64,000 nt of DNA from Chimonanthus salicifolius (GCA_013350335.1 CM023537.1:8299438-8363437), one strand, 5' to 3'. Positions 13,901-31,227 are shown, counted from the stretch's first letter. Notes: generated by a model not told the origin, from the letters alone. A program made the numbers and translations.

Positions 13901-16900
13901 CTCATGGTAAGAAATCATTGAGCGCATGCAGATTGTCAAATTCAAGCATCACATATACAGATAGAGCAGAAGTTTAGGAAATTTCTATGGGGTGAAAAGA
14001 AAGATTCATTTGGTCAAATGGGAGGAAGTGGTCAAGCCAAAAACAAAGGGTGGGTGGGCTAGGTATTGTCCCTCTTCGAGTTAGGAACCAAGCACTCCTT
14101 TGTAAGCGGAATTGGCATTTTGGGAGGGAGAGGGAAGCTCTATGGACAAGGGTGTTGACTTCTAGATACGGGTTGGAGAACAATTGTGGGTTGGCTTTAG
14201 GAAAGAACGTTGAAAATTTTCACCGATAGTACAAGCACGATGGCAGTTGGGCCAAGGAGAAGCCAAAATTGGTAGGTTGTACAAAGGCAATCTTAGATTA
14301 TTAGTTGGGGGAGGGGATAGGACATTCTTTTGGAAGGATTTATGATTGGGGGATAGACCGTTGAAGGATTTGTTCCTGAGGTTGTTCAGTATAGTTAGGA
14401 ACAAGTCAATCTTAGTACGGGATTGTTATAGATCAGAAGGCAACCACTTGTCCTAGAACTTGGACTTTAGGCGACCCCTTAGATCCTTTGAGCTAGCAAG
14501 TAAAGATGATTTGGTTTACCAACTGGAAGAATTCCTGATTTCTCTAGGGGAGGCGGATGAGCTAGTATGGTCGGGCGTCCAGTTCTTATTCAGTGAAATC
14601 CATGGTGGAAATATTCCTCAACCCACAAGATACCAGGGATCCTTTGCCAACCCTTGCTTGGAAAGGCCTTGCTCCACCTAGAGTTCAGTCATTCATGTGG
14701 TGTGCCCTAAGTGGAAAGGTTTTAACCAAGATGGATCTCAAGAGGAGAGGCTTAATGAGAACGGAGGAGGATTTTACTTGCCCCCTTTGTGGTTACCCGG
14801 AGGAGGATGTGGATCATCTTTTTATAAGTTGCCCTTTTGCAAGACACTTATAGCTAAATTTCTTGAACCTTTTTGACATCCCTTGGGTTTTCGATAGAAC
14901 TTGCGCTGGGATAGTGGGTTCGTGGTTCATATCGAGGCTTAGCCCAGATGGAAGACTGCTTCCTTCACGGTTTCTGCATTAGTTTTTTGGACAATATAAA
15001 AAGAAAAGAACTCTAGAATTTTTAACAGAAAGTCTTTCGAGGCTAATAATCTTTTTCAAAGGGAAAAATAGAGGTTATGCTTGTGATTGTTATCTGGAAA
15101 GGAGTTTTAAGGGGCTTAGACCTACCAATTTTTTTGCATCTTGGGGGGGTTGTTTAAGGGAATGAAGTAGGATTGATAGATCTTAGGTCAACTGGTATCC
15201 CCCTCAACAAGATGTTATGAAATTTAATGTTGATGGATCTTCGAGGGGTAAACTGGAGAGCTCGACCCCCGGACGGATCCACCAGCAGGCTCCACAGAGC
15301 CTAACACATCTAAGCCGATGAACCATCGACTTGCTTGCAACAATAGCCTACAGATTGCATATCTTTTAAGTTGATTTTTGGGACATTTGAGCATCTTGTA
15401 ATGCCTACCGACATGCCACATGTTGCTTTAGATCTTGATTCTAGCCATTTGCATATAATAACTCTTTTGTGGAATCCAAATTTACAATTATGAATTTCTA
15501 AAGAAAGTTAAACAACCTTCATCCATCATCATCAAAGACATTTTTCCAATCTATTGAGGTTTAGCTTTGGAGTAAAATGTTTTCAACCCTAGCAAAGGTC
15601 ATATTTTTTGTCACTCCACAACCAAACATGTTCTTTCTTATTAACTCAATCCAAGTCTTTAAAGTCTTCCCATTCTCGTCGTACCTTCCACCTCTAACCT
15701 TTCAATTCTTCATGCTAGGGTAGTTACTGGTTTTCTATATACGTCTCCAAGCTATCTTTTTTTTTAAAGGTAACCTTCATTAATCACAATGAGAGAAAAC
15801 AAACAAGCAAGAGACCAAAAAAGTGGGCAAAGAGAGTCCGACACCCAAAACAGAAAAAACCATACAAACAAAAAGCCGCCCCCAAACAATTACATGAGTT
15901 TATTTACAATTTCCAAAGGTCAAGACAACCCCTGACGCGCGATATTATCAGCAGTTGAATTTACTGAACGAGGAACCCAATAAACCGAAAAGCTAAAAGA
16001 AGCCATAGATTGACGGATGCCAATGAGTTGTTGATAGTGTAGGAATTAGCAAATATTTTGTTTGTTAAAACCGTTTCTTTTCTTTTTTTTTATGACCCAA
16101 CAGAACCCAACTTGGATTTTTCTTAATCCATCTGATTTGATTTTCCCATACATGCATGTATACATGCATGCCTACCCAATTTGACACCTAGGCACCTTCC
16201 ACCACCAGTACCATGTGGGGCCCACTATTGACCGTAAAGACTCAATCTCCCCTCACACCACCTATCCTCAATGAATTGCACCCATACCCAATTTGTTCTC
16301 AATCCAAGTTTCAAGCCTACTGATCTAATTTGATGAATTTCCACCACCAAAAAATTGTTTTCTCGGGCTCTTAAAAAACAAAGCTTCGTTTTCTAATTGA
16401 GTTTTTTTTTTTTTTTAGGTCCGAAGGTGCCCACGCGTTGCATCCGACTAGTCCCCCGGGGTGTGTGAAACCCCCCCAATCCGCACACGCCAGATAAGTC
16501 TGCGAGGAGTGGCCCTCGATTGAATCCAAGACCTCAATCGTGAAGTCAACGACAAGGCCAACCCCTTGGGGTTACTGAGATTATTTTTTAAAACCACCAT
16601 ATACAAACCAACAACTTTTAAACCCACCCACCCAGCAGAGTCAGATCCTTAAGGGATTCAGAATGCAAAACAACAACAAATGCAGGACCAATCATAAAGT
16701 ACTGTGCCATTTTTCAATGGCACAACACAGAGGGGTGAAATGCAGGTTGATGAATTGACCTGCATTTGCATATTTTCTCTCTAACATTTTGTATTTGAAA
16801 ATATAGCACTTTCAAATTGGCCTAGCAGAAAAGGTCTCTGCCCATTGCCCATAGAAGATCTGGACACAACCCACCTAGAGCAATCCTCTCTCAATTATCT

Positions 16901-17760
16901 ATTCACTTCAAAACTCCATCCTCATTCTTTTTTCTCTATCTGACACAGTCCACTGCATTCAAACGACTAAATTCAAAAGAAGCCCAGAATTAAAGAAACA
17001 AGAAAACAAATACAATGGGGTTGGAGTGATGGCCAAGAACCCACCTTTTCAAGTGGGAGGTCATGAGTTCAATTCCTACTCCCCCAAAGGACCACTCCCC
17101 ATAGTTTTACTCGGTGTATGGATAGGGAGGTCTGCACATGCATGAGGATTAGTCACGTGCTCTAAGAAGCCTGGACACCTTAGTCTTAAAAAAAAAAGCA
17201 AGAAAACAAATTTCAGATACCTTGCCTCTCATCTTATGACAAGAGATGGGAATAAAGAAGAGATGGGCTCGATCAGGATCATCGGTCCGGAACTTGCTCT
17301 CACGAATGTTCTGGAAGAAGTAGCCCTCGCTGGCATACTTTCCCGTCAGCTTCCTGGGCGTCTGGTAGAAGGTGTTTGGATCTCCATCTGGATATATAAA
17401 TACCTTGAAATTCCTCTCCATCTCTTCATAGCCCCTCCGGAAAACCTCGGGCGAGTGATAGACCGAAGAGAAACCCATGTCAACGTCTGCAACAACTCCA
17501 TTATCTGCAGAGACCTTCAGATCAAAACCAAAGTAAGGAAGTAGGTTATCAGGAAACCCAAAAAAGGGATAGAGATCCGAATGCAAGAATACCTGAGGAA
17601 GGTTAGTGTTGGAAGATAGACGGGAGAAGGGAGAGCGGAGGGATGTGAGAGAGAGGAAGGTGAAACACAGAAGAGTTAGAGAGGCGAGAGCAAAGAGGGA
17701 GCGTTGAAGAGAGCATCCAAAGGAAGGGGATTGGATTTTTGCAGGATGCATCCTGATCAA
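7950..17760 (-). CDS. Exostosin-family glycosyltransferase (GT47), five exons
   Basis: Exons on minus: 17760-17221, 13297-13011, 12342-12110, 11738-11581, 8051-7950. All junctions are GT-AG and phases match (0, 2, 1, 0), giving 439 residues. It is probably a Golgi type II enzyme adding a sugar to a cell-wall or glycoprotein glycan; the acceptor cannot be told. Residues about 21-41 form a signal anchor. The exostosin domain follows from about 105: NFKVFIYPDGDP, FFIPISCHKMRG at the first junction, FFVTCHDVG, PHKDVALPQ and FALPAGGNDIENR, then FWAGHRNSRIRVILARVWEN, FCICPGGSQVNSARI and IHYGCVPVILSNYYDLPFND, and a C-terminus DAFHMVMYELWLRHHVIKY. This resembles the At5g03795/At4g38040 group. The start is the first ATG; another Met is at residue 4. 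The largest introns contain LINE relics. Confidence 0.93.
8815..10255 (+). mobile_element. 5'-truncated LINE relic in GT47 intron 4
   Basis: It lies antisense to the host gene. In broken frames it shows the C-terminal part of a plant L1-type reverse transcriptase: LGRRLVLIKSIHNNLSVYF, IQQDFLWDG and KKGGLGLGDL with WWRF. Then comes the zinc-binding zf-RVT domain (CFLCWKDEKSIDHLFIHCPF, C-x2-C then H-x4-H-C) and a stretch with WLEQNKRIF, ending in an A run at about 10245. Several frameshifts and stops make it dead. Confidence 0.85.
12420..12910 (-). other. Intron 2 filler of the GT47 gene, possible retroelement tail
   Basis: This stretch lies between exons 3 and 2 and contains a long minus-strand open frame merging into exon 3. 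Its residues are hydrophobic and low in complexity, without motifs. An A/T-run boundary at 12430 suggests the 3' end of a retroelement on minus, but no domain confirms it. Confidence 0.3.
13963..15265 (+). mobile_element. LINE relic in GT47 intron 1
   Basis: Decayed frames run from the end of a reverse transcriptase (RKFLWGEKKDS) through a zf-RVT domain at 14650-14850 (APPRVQSFMWCALSGKVLT, then CPLCGYPEEDVDHLFISCPF). It stops in the first strand of an RNase H domain near 15215-15250 (MKFNVDGSSRGK). It lies antisense to the host gene, has many stops, and is a different copy from the one at 8815. Confidence 0.85.
15757..16045 (-). mobile_element. LINE 3' end with RNase H remnant
   Basis: On minus it reads FSVYWVPRSVNSTADNIARQ, the C-terminal part of a plant LINE RNase H domain (VPR.xN..AD.LA.), then untranslated sequence to a T run at 15757-15765, which is a poly-A tail on minus. 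It is inside GT47 intron 1 in the host gene's sense orientation. Confidence 0.7.
16402..16580 (-). mobile_element. Family-1 SINE
   Basis: The T run at 16402-16416 is the tail. Read on minus it shows the tRNA-like head 'ccaaggggttggccttg', a B-box-like segment and the body 'cagacttatctggcgtgtgc', matching 17012-17198 in layout. It lies in GT47 intron 1. Confidence 0.75.
17012..17198 (+). mobile_element. Intact-looking family-1 SINE with 13-bp target duplication
   Basis: A tRNA-like head (gttggagtgatggccaag as A box, GAGTTCAATTCC as B box) is followed by a body ending 'cctggacaccttagtctt' and ten or more A. It is flanked by the direct repeat CAAGAAAACAAAT at 16999-17011 and 17199-17211. The right copy ends four bases from the GTATCT splice donor of GT47 exon 1, so the element fills the very start of intron 1 in antisense. 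Confidence 0.92.
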
Positions 17761-18995
17761 AGATCTTCTCCTCGCGGACTGTTCAATGGCTTTGATTCGT
17801 CAGATTAGCGAGAGAGAGGGAGGAATCGGTGCGAGTGAGGAAAGTTGGGAGGGAGAGCTGAGAAAGCAGAGTGGAACAGAGCGGCGATTTGCGATACAGA
17901 TTTGAGATGCAAGAAGAGCAGGCGTAGGTGACAGGCTACGAGCACTAACAAGCAAGGCTCAGTCATAAATATTTTATTATAAATAATATTAAATTATTAA
18001 TTAATTAATTTACTATTTAAATAAAGTTCTTACAAAAAAGTTTTTATTTTTTATAAAAAAATTAAATTTGAACTTGTTTTCATCATATATAATGCATTGC
18101 ACAATTAGATAAAAGAGAATTATTAAATTATCCAAAATGAAATAAAATAAAATTCTTTTTATTTTTTAAAATAAAATAAAATATTTATTATCATTTAATT
18201 AAACCCTAATGATTAGAGCTTAGGGAGTTGTAACTCTCATATGCTCAACTAAGTAAAGATCAAATTCGACTCAATTTTCATTTGTGGTAGTAGGTCTACC
18301 AAATTTTATTTAAAAGAATATTTTTTTTTTAATTAATAAGGAGAACTCCAAGCAACACCTCCGACATAAGCCCTCTTAGACCTCTTGAGGGAGCACCCTA
18401 CACCCACATAGGATGCCTAGCAACCTCTCGCTTCTTAACATTGAACTATTCAACATTGTGTTTACTTAAAAGAAGCCTTTTGTATAATCACATTTTTTTA
18501 TAGAAGTATTTCTAAGAACGGAACCTACTTAGGATTAAACTCTACGATTGTTTCCACAATTGTGAAGAGTTCCAATTTAAAATTCATCTCGTTATTGAAA
18601 TAAAAAATTTAATAATTAAAAGAAAAGAATTCCTCAAGAATCATATTTTCTAAAGAATTCAAATCACATAATGACTAATATTGATGTCTCCTCTTGTCAT
18701 TTCGTGGATCCAATCAATGGGTCCCACCTAAGAGAAGATTCTCACTGTTGCCGTAACGAGAAACATGGAATATTCATAAATTTAAATAGGGCAAGACCAG
18801 CCGAACCAAACTGAAACAGGTGCATTGATGAAAATAAAAATAAAAATAGATTCTAATAATATAAAGGAAACCGCCTCCTTTTCTTCCCATTCAAAAGAAG
18901 ATTTCAAAGTAAAGAAAGCAAACGGCTACTCCTTTCTCTCTCTTTCAGAGAGACTTCCAAAAAAAGAAAGAACAAGAAAGGAATTGCAGAGAGGA
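17761..18995. other. Divergent promoter region between GT47 and MAPKKK genes
   Basis: The GT47 gene (minus) and the kinase gene (plus) are transcribed away from each other across this 1.2 kb. Next to GT47 it is GA/CT-rich, as plant 5' leaders often are. The middle is AT-rich, and 18330-18460 holds a decayed family-2 SINE-like piece. A run TTTAAATA at 18781-18788 is a possible weak TATA element for the kinase. Confidence 0.5.
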
Positions 18996-20543
18996 ATGGC
19001 GTGGGTGAGAGGAGCATTGGTGGGAAGAGGCAGCTTCTGCACTGTAAATTTCGCAAACCCCATAAAAAACAATGGCCATATGCCTCCGACGATGGCTGTC
19101 AAATCCACCCTTCTTTCGCAGGCTTCTTGCTTGCGCAGGGAGGGAGAGATTCTTGCACGGCTTCCTGGCTGCCCGCAAATCCTCCAATGTTTCGGTTCTG
19201 ACATCACCACCGAGAACGGTCTTGAATACTACAACGTCTTTCTTGAATACGTTTCAGGTGGAACCCTTGCAGACCTGATCAAGAAATCTGGTGGGCAATT
19301 GGCAGAAGCCGATGTTAGTCGCTACGTGAGGTCGATTTTGAAAGGAATTGGATACATTCATGAGAAAGGGTTTGTTCATTGTGACATGAAGCCTTCGAAT
19401 ATTCTTGTGTGTTCTCCAAGTTCTTGTTCAGACATCAAGATTGCCGATTTTGGACTGGCAAAGAAGGGAGGAGAGAAACCGGAAGATGGGTTTCGTTTGG
19501 TTGGCACACCTCTTTACATGGCTCCGGAGTCCGTGGCGAATGGAGTGTACGAGGCGCCGTCCGATATATGGTCGCTCGGGTGCATAATTGCAGAGATGGT
19601 CACGGGCGTGCCAGCATGGAGGTGCGCGGCAGATTCTGATATCAATGCTCTCCTCTTCCGGATTGGATTCAGCGATGAATTGCCGGAGATTCCCTGCCAA
19701 ATTTCAGAGCAGGGGAGGGACTTCTTGAGCAGGTGTTTTGTCAGGGACCCTATGAAGAGATGGACGGCTGAAATGCTCTTGAATCATCCCTTCGTTGCTG
19801 ATGAGGCGACGGAAGGAAGAGGAAGTATTTCGAAAATTGAGCGTGAATTTATCTCTCCAACGAGTGCTCTCGATTTCCCACCGTGGCGTTCTGCTCAATC
19901 TTCCTGTTCATCAAGGGAAAATTTCTTTGGAAGAAGCCAAGCGGAGATGGACCCAGTTGGGATTTATTATGCTCCCACAGATCGAATTCACCCGCTGGCG
20001 ACGACAGGATCAGGTCCGGATTGGTCGGACTCTGTGGGTTGGATTACTGTCAGGAAAGCAGAGTCCCCTGTTCTACAATCAGAAAGCAAAGACAAGGAGG
20101 CAAATGGCAACATTTTGGGTGGGAAAAGAGATTCGCTAATGATATTAGAAGAGATGGTGGCTTCTGATGGAAGGAGAGAGGTGAATTCAGATTCAAATGA
20201 GGTTGCAGAGGAGGGATTGCCAGAATCCATTGCAAGTACCAGCTCCGCCGCAGATGAACAGAGATTAGCATTATTATTTACATCCTCAATTCAACTTCTT
20301 CAATTTGAATTCGGGTCAGGTGATGATATGTTCAGCATTTCTCACAAGGATTCTTCCCATTGGAGTCCCACTAAATCATGCAGTGGAAAGAGTCGGAGAT
20401 CTTTGAGCAGTTTGGGATCAGTTGAAGTGCCTCTGTTACTTGTTTGTATGAATTCAACAAAGTGCCTGATACATTTTCATTTACTTTGGATTGCAATTGT
20501 ATTGATTTTAAGTTACATTGCACAAAGGAATACAAGCATATGA
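18996..20543 (+). CDS. MAPKKK17/18-like serine/threonine protein kinase
   Basis: Intronless gene for 515 residues. This MEKK-type clade phosphorylates MAPKKs; Arabidopsis MAPKKK17/18 act in ABA and stress signalling with MKK3. The start is set by the family opening M-x-W-x-R-G (MAWVRGALVGRGSFCTV). In-frame upstream Met codons from 18825 would add 57 unrelated residues. Visible elements: Gly loop 10-17, Lys36, HCDMKPSN 128-135 (catalytic Asp130, with HCD instead of HRD as usual in this clade), DFG 151-153, GTPLYMAPE 170-178 and DIWSLGC. The kinase domain ends near 265 (HPFV). The rest is a Ser/acidic-rich tail. It is longer than the Arabidopsis proteins, and its last 40 residues include a hydrophobic run (LLWIAIVLILSYIA) unexpected in a soluble kinase. 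Confidence 0.93.
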   Translation: MAWVRGALVGRGSFCTVNFANPIKNNGHMPPTMAVKSTLLSQASCLRREGEILARLPGCPQILQCFGSDITTENGLEYYNVFLEYVSGGTLADLIKKSGGQLAEADVSRYVRSILKGIGYIHEKGFVHCDMKPSNILVCSPSSCSDIKIADFGLAKKGGEKPEDGFRLVGTPLYMAPESVANGVYEAPSDIWSLGCIIAEMVTGVPAWRCAADSDINALLFRIGFSDELPEIPCQISEQGRDFLSRCFVRDPMKRWTAEMLLNHPFVADEATEGRGSISKIEREFISPTSALDFPPWRSAQSSCSSRENFFGRSQAEMDPVGIYYAPTDRIHPLATTGSGPDWSDSVGWITVRKAESPVLQSESKDKEANGNILGGKRDSLMILEEMVASDGRREVNSDSNEVAEEGLPESIASTSSAADEQRLALLFTSSIQLLQFEFGSGDDMFSISHKDSSHWSPTKSCSGKSRRSLSSLGSVEVPLLLVCMNSTKCLIHFHLLWIAIVLILSYIAQRNTSI

Positions 20544-20596
20544 ATTTTCTTTTAATCAGTGACATGGGTTTGAATCTGAGAATTGGAGAAGTTTTT

Positions 20597-20722
20597 AATT
20601 TTTTTTTGAATTTTCGTGTGAAAAGTCGCGGGATATCCAACGTAAAATACCAAGTTAAGCCATGAAGCTTAAACCGTAACCTCTCACTTCCTGAGATAGG
20701 AGATAACCAGTTAACAGGATTT
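20597..20722 (-). mobile_element. Family-2 SINE relic
   Basis: A T run (tail on minus) is followed by 'gaattttcgtgtgaaaagtc', a body and 'cctcacttcctgagatagg', then a tRNA-like head. The same order as at 38160-38330 indicates one family. Confidence 0.55.
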
Positions 20723-21692
20723 GCATATGGTCACTATTTTATTAAATTATATTATAAATTTACATTTATGAAAGACACTGAAAACCTTGATCCACACACA
20801 ACTACACATTCATTCAATCCAAAGGTTAATAACTTGTTCACTTGCTTGTGCTCGGACCAGCAATTTTTACAACCATATTAAATGCACAGTTCAAACTGTT
20901 AGGGCTTTAACTTTGGGTTGAATGAATGAATGAATGGAGCCGTAGAGGAGCCACACCCAATTGAATGAATGGTTTAAATTGTTACGTGAGAGGCCTTTTT
21001 GGGGTAGACCCATATGGAATAACAGGGCATTTGCTGGAATTTTGGCACTTGAGGAAAGGGTGCAACTACCCAAGTACTTGGGCTTGGGACTTGGGAAGGG
21101 ACTCTGAAACTGGTCAACACCAAATGAAGGAATGTGGATAATTGGAAGTGAATTTTTATACACCACTCTGAATTATGGCTCTTTTGTTAGGATCTCTGGA
21201 GCCTGTCCATCCAAGATGTAGTGTTGGTCTGACTTATATAGTCCGTGATCGAGCACTGTGCTGAGTTCTTAGGGAAAAAAAAGTAGGGAAATTACACAAA
21301 CACCTTATAAATTATATCAATGACATTAAGACATCTCCATTTAATTTCATAAATATTCAATATCATTTTATTAAATTATTTTCACAAAAAACTTTAAAAT
21401 CGAGATTATCTTCATAGCAAAAATTCAAAAAAAAAATGATAAAAAAAAAAACCTCAAAATAAACAAATCTGAAAGAAAATGAGGTTAGAATAGACAAATA
21501 GTCATATATCTTTTACTCAAGAAGAACTTGCTTCTAAACCATCTTTAAATCATAAACAATGCAAGATTCAAACTTAAAAGTGGTCGAAATGGTAATTTTC
21601 CTTTTTAAAAGAGGAAATTACGAGAGGCTGATACTATAGGCTTAGTGGCCAATATTGTATATGTATATATGTATAGATGATACAGTGTATAT

Positions 21693-21880
21693 ATATATAT
21701 ATAAGATCAAGGTGCCCAGGCCTCTTAGAGCACCCACCTAATCTTCGGAGCATGTGCAAGTTTTGTTACCCACACACACTGGATAACTCTATAGGGAGTG
21801 ACCCTTTGGGATAGAGTCGGAATCGAACTCAAAATTCTTATATGGATTCCTGACAATAACTCCAATCCCTTTTGATTGAA
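21693..21880 (-). mobile_element. Family-1 SINE with (TA)n tail and target duplication
   Basis: On minus it has the tRNA-like head (GAGTTCGATTCC B box), a body with 'ccctatagagttatccag' and 'gcacatgctccgaagatta', and 'cctgggcaccttgatctt', then a (TA)n tail rather than poly-A. Flanking repeats are GATACAGTGTATAT (21679-21692) and GATACAATGTATAT (21881-21894), with one mismatch. Confidence 0.88.
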
Positions 21881-23535
21881 GATACAATGTATATTGACCG
21901 TATGTTTTTTACCTTGGGGTTGATTCTTTTGTAGTTTTGAGCTCTAACTGATGAAAGACCCTGGTCATAAATTATATTTTACATGTTTTAAGGAATGGCC
22001 TGGTCAACATCTCGCTCACAGGATCGACGGTCGAGAATGGTTTAGATCACCCAAGACTGGGCCCTACGTAGAGAAATACCAGTGCCTTTTTCCCCTTAAT
22101 TAGCATCAGTGCGATGCTCCTGATTACAAGCTTAGTATAGATGATTGTGATTATACTACTCAAGGTGCAAGGGTCTGGGAGCCTAAGATGTAAGGCCTAT
22201 TTTTAGACGTAATTTTTTTTTTCAGGTGTACTTTTTTATATTTTTAAACATGTGTTATTTATTTAATAATACATTTTTATATTAATATAAATATAATATA
22301 ATTATTATCAAATGCAATATATACACTATAAAGAAAATGAATCAAATGTAAAAGTATAAGTACAGAATATAATAAGTTAATAGTAAAACCCTAATATATA
22401 AAACTAAATAATAACAAGTCAAAATTATAAAAAATCCTCATTCTAATGATCTTATCATCAATGAAAAAGAAAAGAAAAAGACCACTTTCATATGTAATGG
22501 AAACTATTTTCTACTATTATATTTTAACAACAAATAGGGAAAAAAAATGAGAAGATGCATTTTCTATTTATATTTTAACACTTAAAAAGGAAAATATGTT
22601 TTAGTATTTACCATTCAACACCTAACAAGGAAAAAAATGAAAAAAAAACCCACATTTATAAAAAGTGCAAGGTGGCCTTTGATTGCTATGATTGTAATTT
22701 TGTGAGTGCCAATTCTTTTCTTTCATTTGATTATTGCAAAACTATATCATGAATTTTGTTGATAGTGATTCTATTTTGCACATGTACGTGCGCACACAAA
22801 AAAAAGTTGCTATTGAGATTTGTAGATGACTTAAAATAAATGGTTTGAATTCATTTTAAAGCTTTTAGCATATTAGTCAGGTTACTAACAATTGATATTA
22901 GAATGAACTGCATGTCCGCAGTTAGAGGTAAAAAGGGCTACTAATACAGGGTACATTATATTGTGTGATGAATCAACCGGGACAGAGAGAATTGAGATTC
23001 ATAGATGACTTAAGATAAAAGACCTAATTTCATGCATTCCGTTAGCTTTGAAGCGGGTCTCCAACACTAATGCATTTGGATGCATCTCAAAAGAAATATG
23101 GTATCTGATCAAATACTTTTGACATTATAATTTCCTGTTGAACTTTGCATTCCAGTGGAGCTAAAAATTGCAAACCATACTAATTTTCCTTTTTCTTAGT
23201 GGTTTTATAAAGCTTACATCAAATTCATCCTATGAGGATGGGTTCCACTATATAGATCCAAAATGAAATTTCATCACCAGAATTAGTGATTACTTTTTTT
23301 ACGAGTCAAAGAAAAATAAAAGAAAGAAGAAATTATTATTATATCAAAATAACACCAATTTTGATGCATCATTTCTCCCAGAAACATGGTAAGTAATTTC
23401 CCTTTTAAGGAAAAACCACCTTACAGGCTGCGAAATAAATAGGGCAACAAATTTGGCCAATGCCCATTCCACTTTACAAGGAGAAAGAAGAGATTCAAAA
23501 ACAAAGTTGAAAGAATGCAAACAGATGATGAATCA

Positions 23536-29339
<5,804 letters not shown>

Positions 29340-29927
29340 TAGGAGGTGATCTTTATCTAGTCAAATAGCAGACACATGATACCAAAAAAAAAAAGATATT
29401 AGAGAATAAAATAATTGGAAATATAGATTTGCAAATAGGTCATTCAAGATGATAAATAGGTCAAAAATAACTAAAAAAAAGTTTGACACAAGCCCATCAT
29501 ATTACATGTTTTTTTACCCTTAACAACTCATTAGAATGCATATAGATTAACTTCCCCAGATGAGGAATGATACTGCAGCACTGGACTCGTCATCAGAAGT
29601 GCTCTGGATTGCATGGCATGAGAAATTACAAGCTTGGGCCAAGAATATGAATCAAGTATAGTGACTCAGGTCTTCAGTCTATTGAAGCAGGACCTAATAT
29701 TCATTAATCCAACCCGTTATTGTGAACGACAATGCGCACAAAATATCTCAGATTTGAACATCCCAACCATCCAACTTTACAGTTCAAAAGCCAAACATTG
29801 GACTTCTCTTTCTTATGCATTATTTTCCTACCAGTAGTTGAAGGGCCAAGGTTCTCACACCTGTGAGATTTTTGGTGGATGGGCCAAAACCATGGTCTGG
29901 CCTTCTATATCAACTATTTGCAAAAGA

Positions 29928-30547
29928 TGTTAGGTACCTAACAAATACGGCAAAAGCTTCAAGATCGGTGAAATGCGGAAAATCGGACACTTTATCATTT
30001 CCAATAATAGGCTGGCCTAACTTAATGCCCATACCCCAAACATGGCTCCCACAAGCACGTGACAAGTCATCGACGAACATCAACATCAAATGTTAGATAC
30101 TTGACCAACACACTTTAGCTCAAGAGCTAATGGAACACTGAAAATAAGACCATTTATCCTCTCCTATACTAGGCTCGTCCAACCTAATGACCATACTCCG
30201 AGTTCGGCCCCACAGGCATGTGATCGGTCATCGATGAATATCAACACTTCACCACCATGCTTCGCGGTCGACCCCCTTTGGTGGCTCACTCTATAGCGGC
30301 TCTCACTCTAGACTAGGTAGCTTTTTTCCTAAATTGCCCTCACCAAGATTTGAACATAGGACATGGTATCTGTTTTGATACCAAATGTTAGATTCCTTAT
30401 AATACATCAAAACCTCTAAAGTTGATGAAAAATAAAAAAATCAGACCTTTTATCCTTTCCCATACTAGGTGGGTCTCATACTAGGCGGTATGTACCCTGC
30501 GGCAATGGACCCACAAGCATCTGAAAAGTAATTGATGAATCTCAACA
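29928..30547 (-). mobile_element. TRIM retrotransposon with three LTRs
   Basis: On minus: LTR 30547-30386 (162 bases), two bases, primer-binding site TGGTATCAAAAC (30383-30372), short non-coding internal part, LTR 30246-30091 (156), five bases, and a third LTR 30085-29928 (158). Each LTR starts TGTTGA and ends TAACA. All share 'ctagtatrrgaraggataaa' style blocks in order. Flanks AAAGA and TAAGA fit a 5-bp target duplication with one mismatch. There is no coding capacity, as expected for terminal-repeat retrotransposons in miniature. It lies between the probable leader exon and the coding start of the APS kinase gene. Confidence 0.85.
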
Positions 30548-31155
30548 TAAGAAATCATGATAGACAGTGTGGCAACAAATTAAGAAAATTTTGAAGGCAC
30601 ATAACGACAATGTGGTAACCAATTAATGAAACATTGTCATCACCATTTTGCGTACATCACATTTCTTATGTGTTTATAAGAACAAATAAAGTAATGTGAC
30701 AGAAGTCTGAATGAAAACTACCACCATCAGAAAAGGCAGATTTTTTAAAAAAAGAAGAAGAAAAAAACCAAACCTATTTTGCATTCCATTTACTATGTTA
30801 GTATGTTAACTGAAAAGGTAAGTTTTCAATGAAAATTTGTGGTGATACTCATTTTTTGTCAAATAGCGGATTTTCCTCACTGTTTCCTCTCTCTACTTGG
30901 TAAACTTCTGGGCCGAATTTTAGAATAATGGCAAGTGGGCAGTGATCTGGGTTCCTGAAAGTGCCGATATTTGGGCAGTTTTTTCTATTAGTGTCTCACT
31001 TTCCTGATTATCACCTTTTAAATGCTATAAAGTAAAAACTAATAACACCTCATATCTCTTTTACAATTTCAGATAGAAACAGCACTAACCCATCTGAAAT
31101 AATGAAAAAGAGGAAAAACATAACAGATCAAATGACAGGAAAAAGATGAATTACC

Positions 31156-31227
31156 TAAAAGGAAATGCAAAGAAAATGGGATTCAAGCAAAACCAAGAAA
31201 TCTCTTTCTTTTTTCCTTATGTATATC

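Larger units (their letters stand above)
20544..23535. other. Intergenic region with SINE relics
   Basis: This is the 3' flank of the kinase gene and the 3' flank of the APS kinase gene, so the two genes converge. It holds two SINEs, listed separately. A 91-codon minus frame at 20891-21166 has no motif and is not called. 22200-22700 is AT-rich and empty. Confidence 0.6.

Noticed and set aside
18825..18995. In-frame upstream extension of the kinase (57 residues)
   Set aside because: Lys/Ile/Asn-rich leader-like sequence; the family begins at M-x-W-x-R-G, which is the ATG at 18996.
20891..21166. 91-codon minus-strand frame
   Set aside because: No motif, no leader features and repetitive 'gaatgaatgaatga' sequence at its end.
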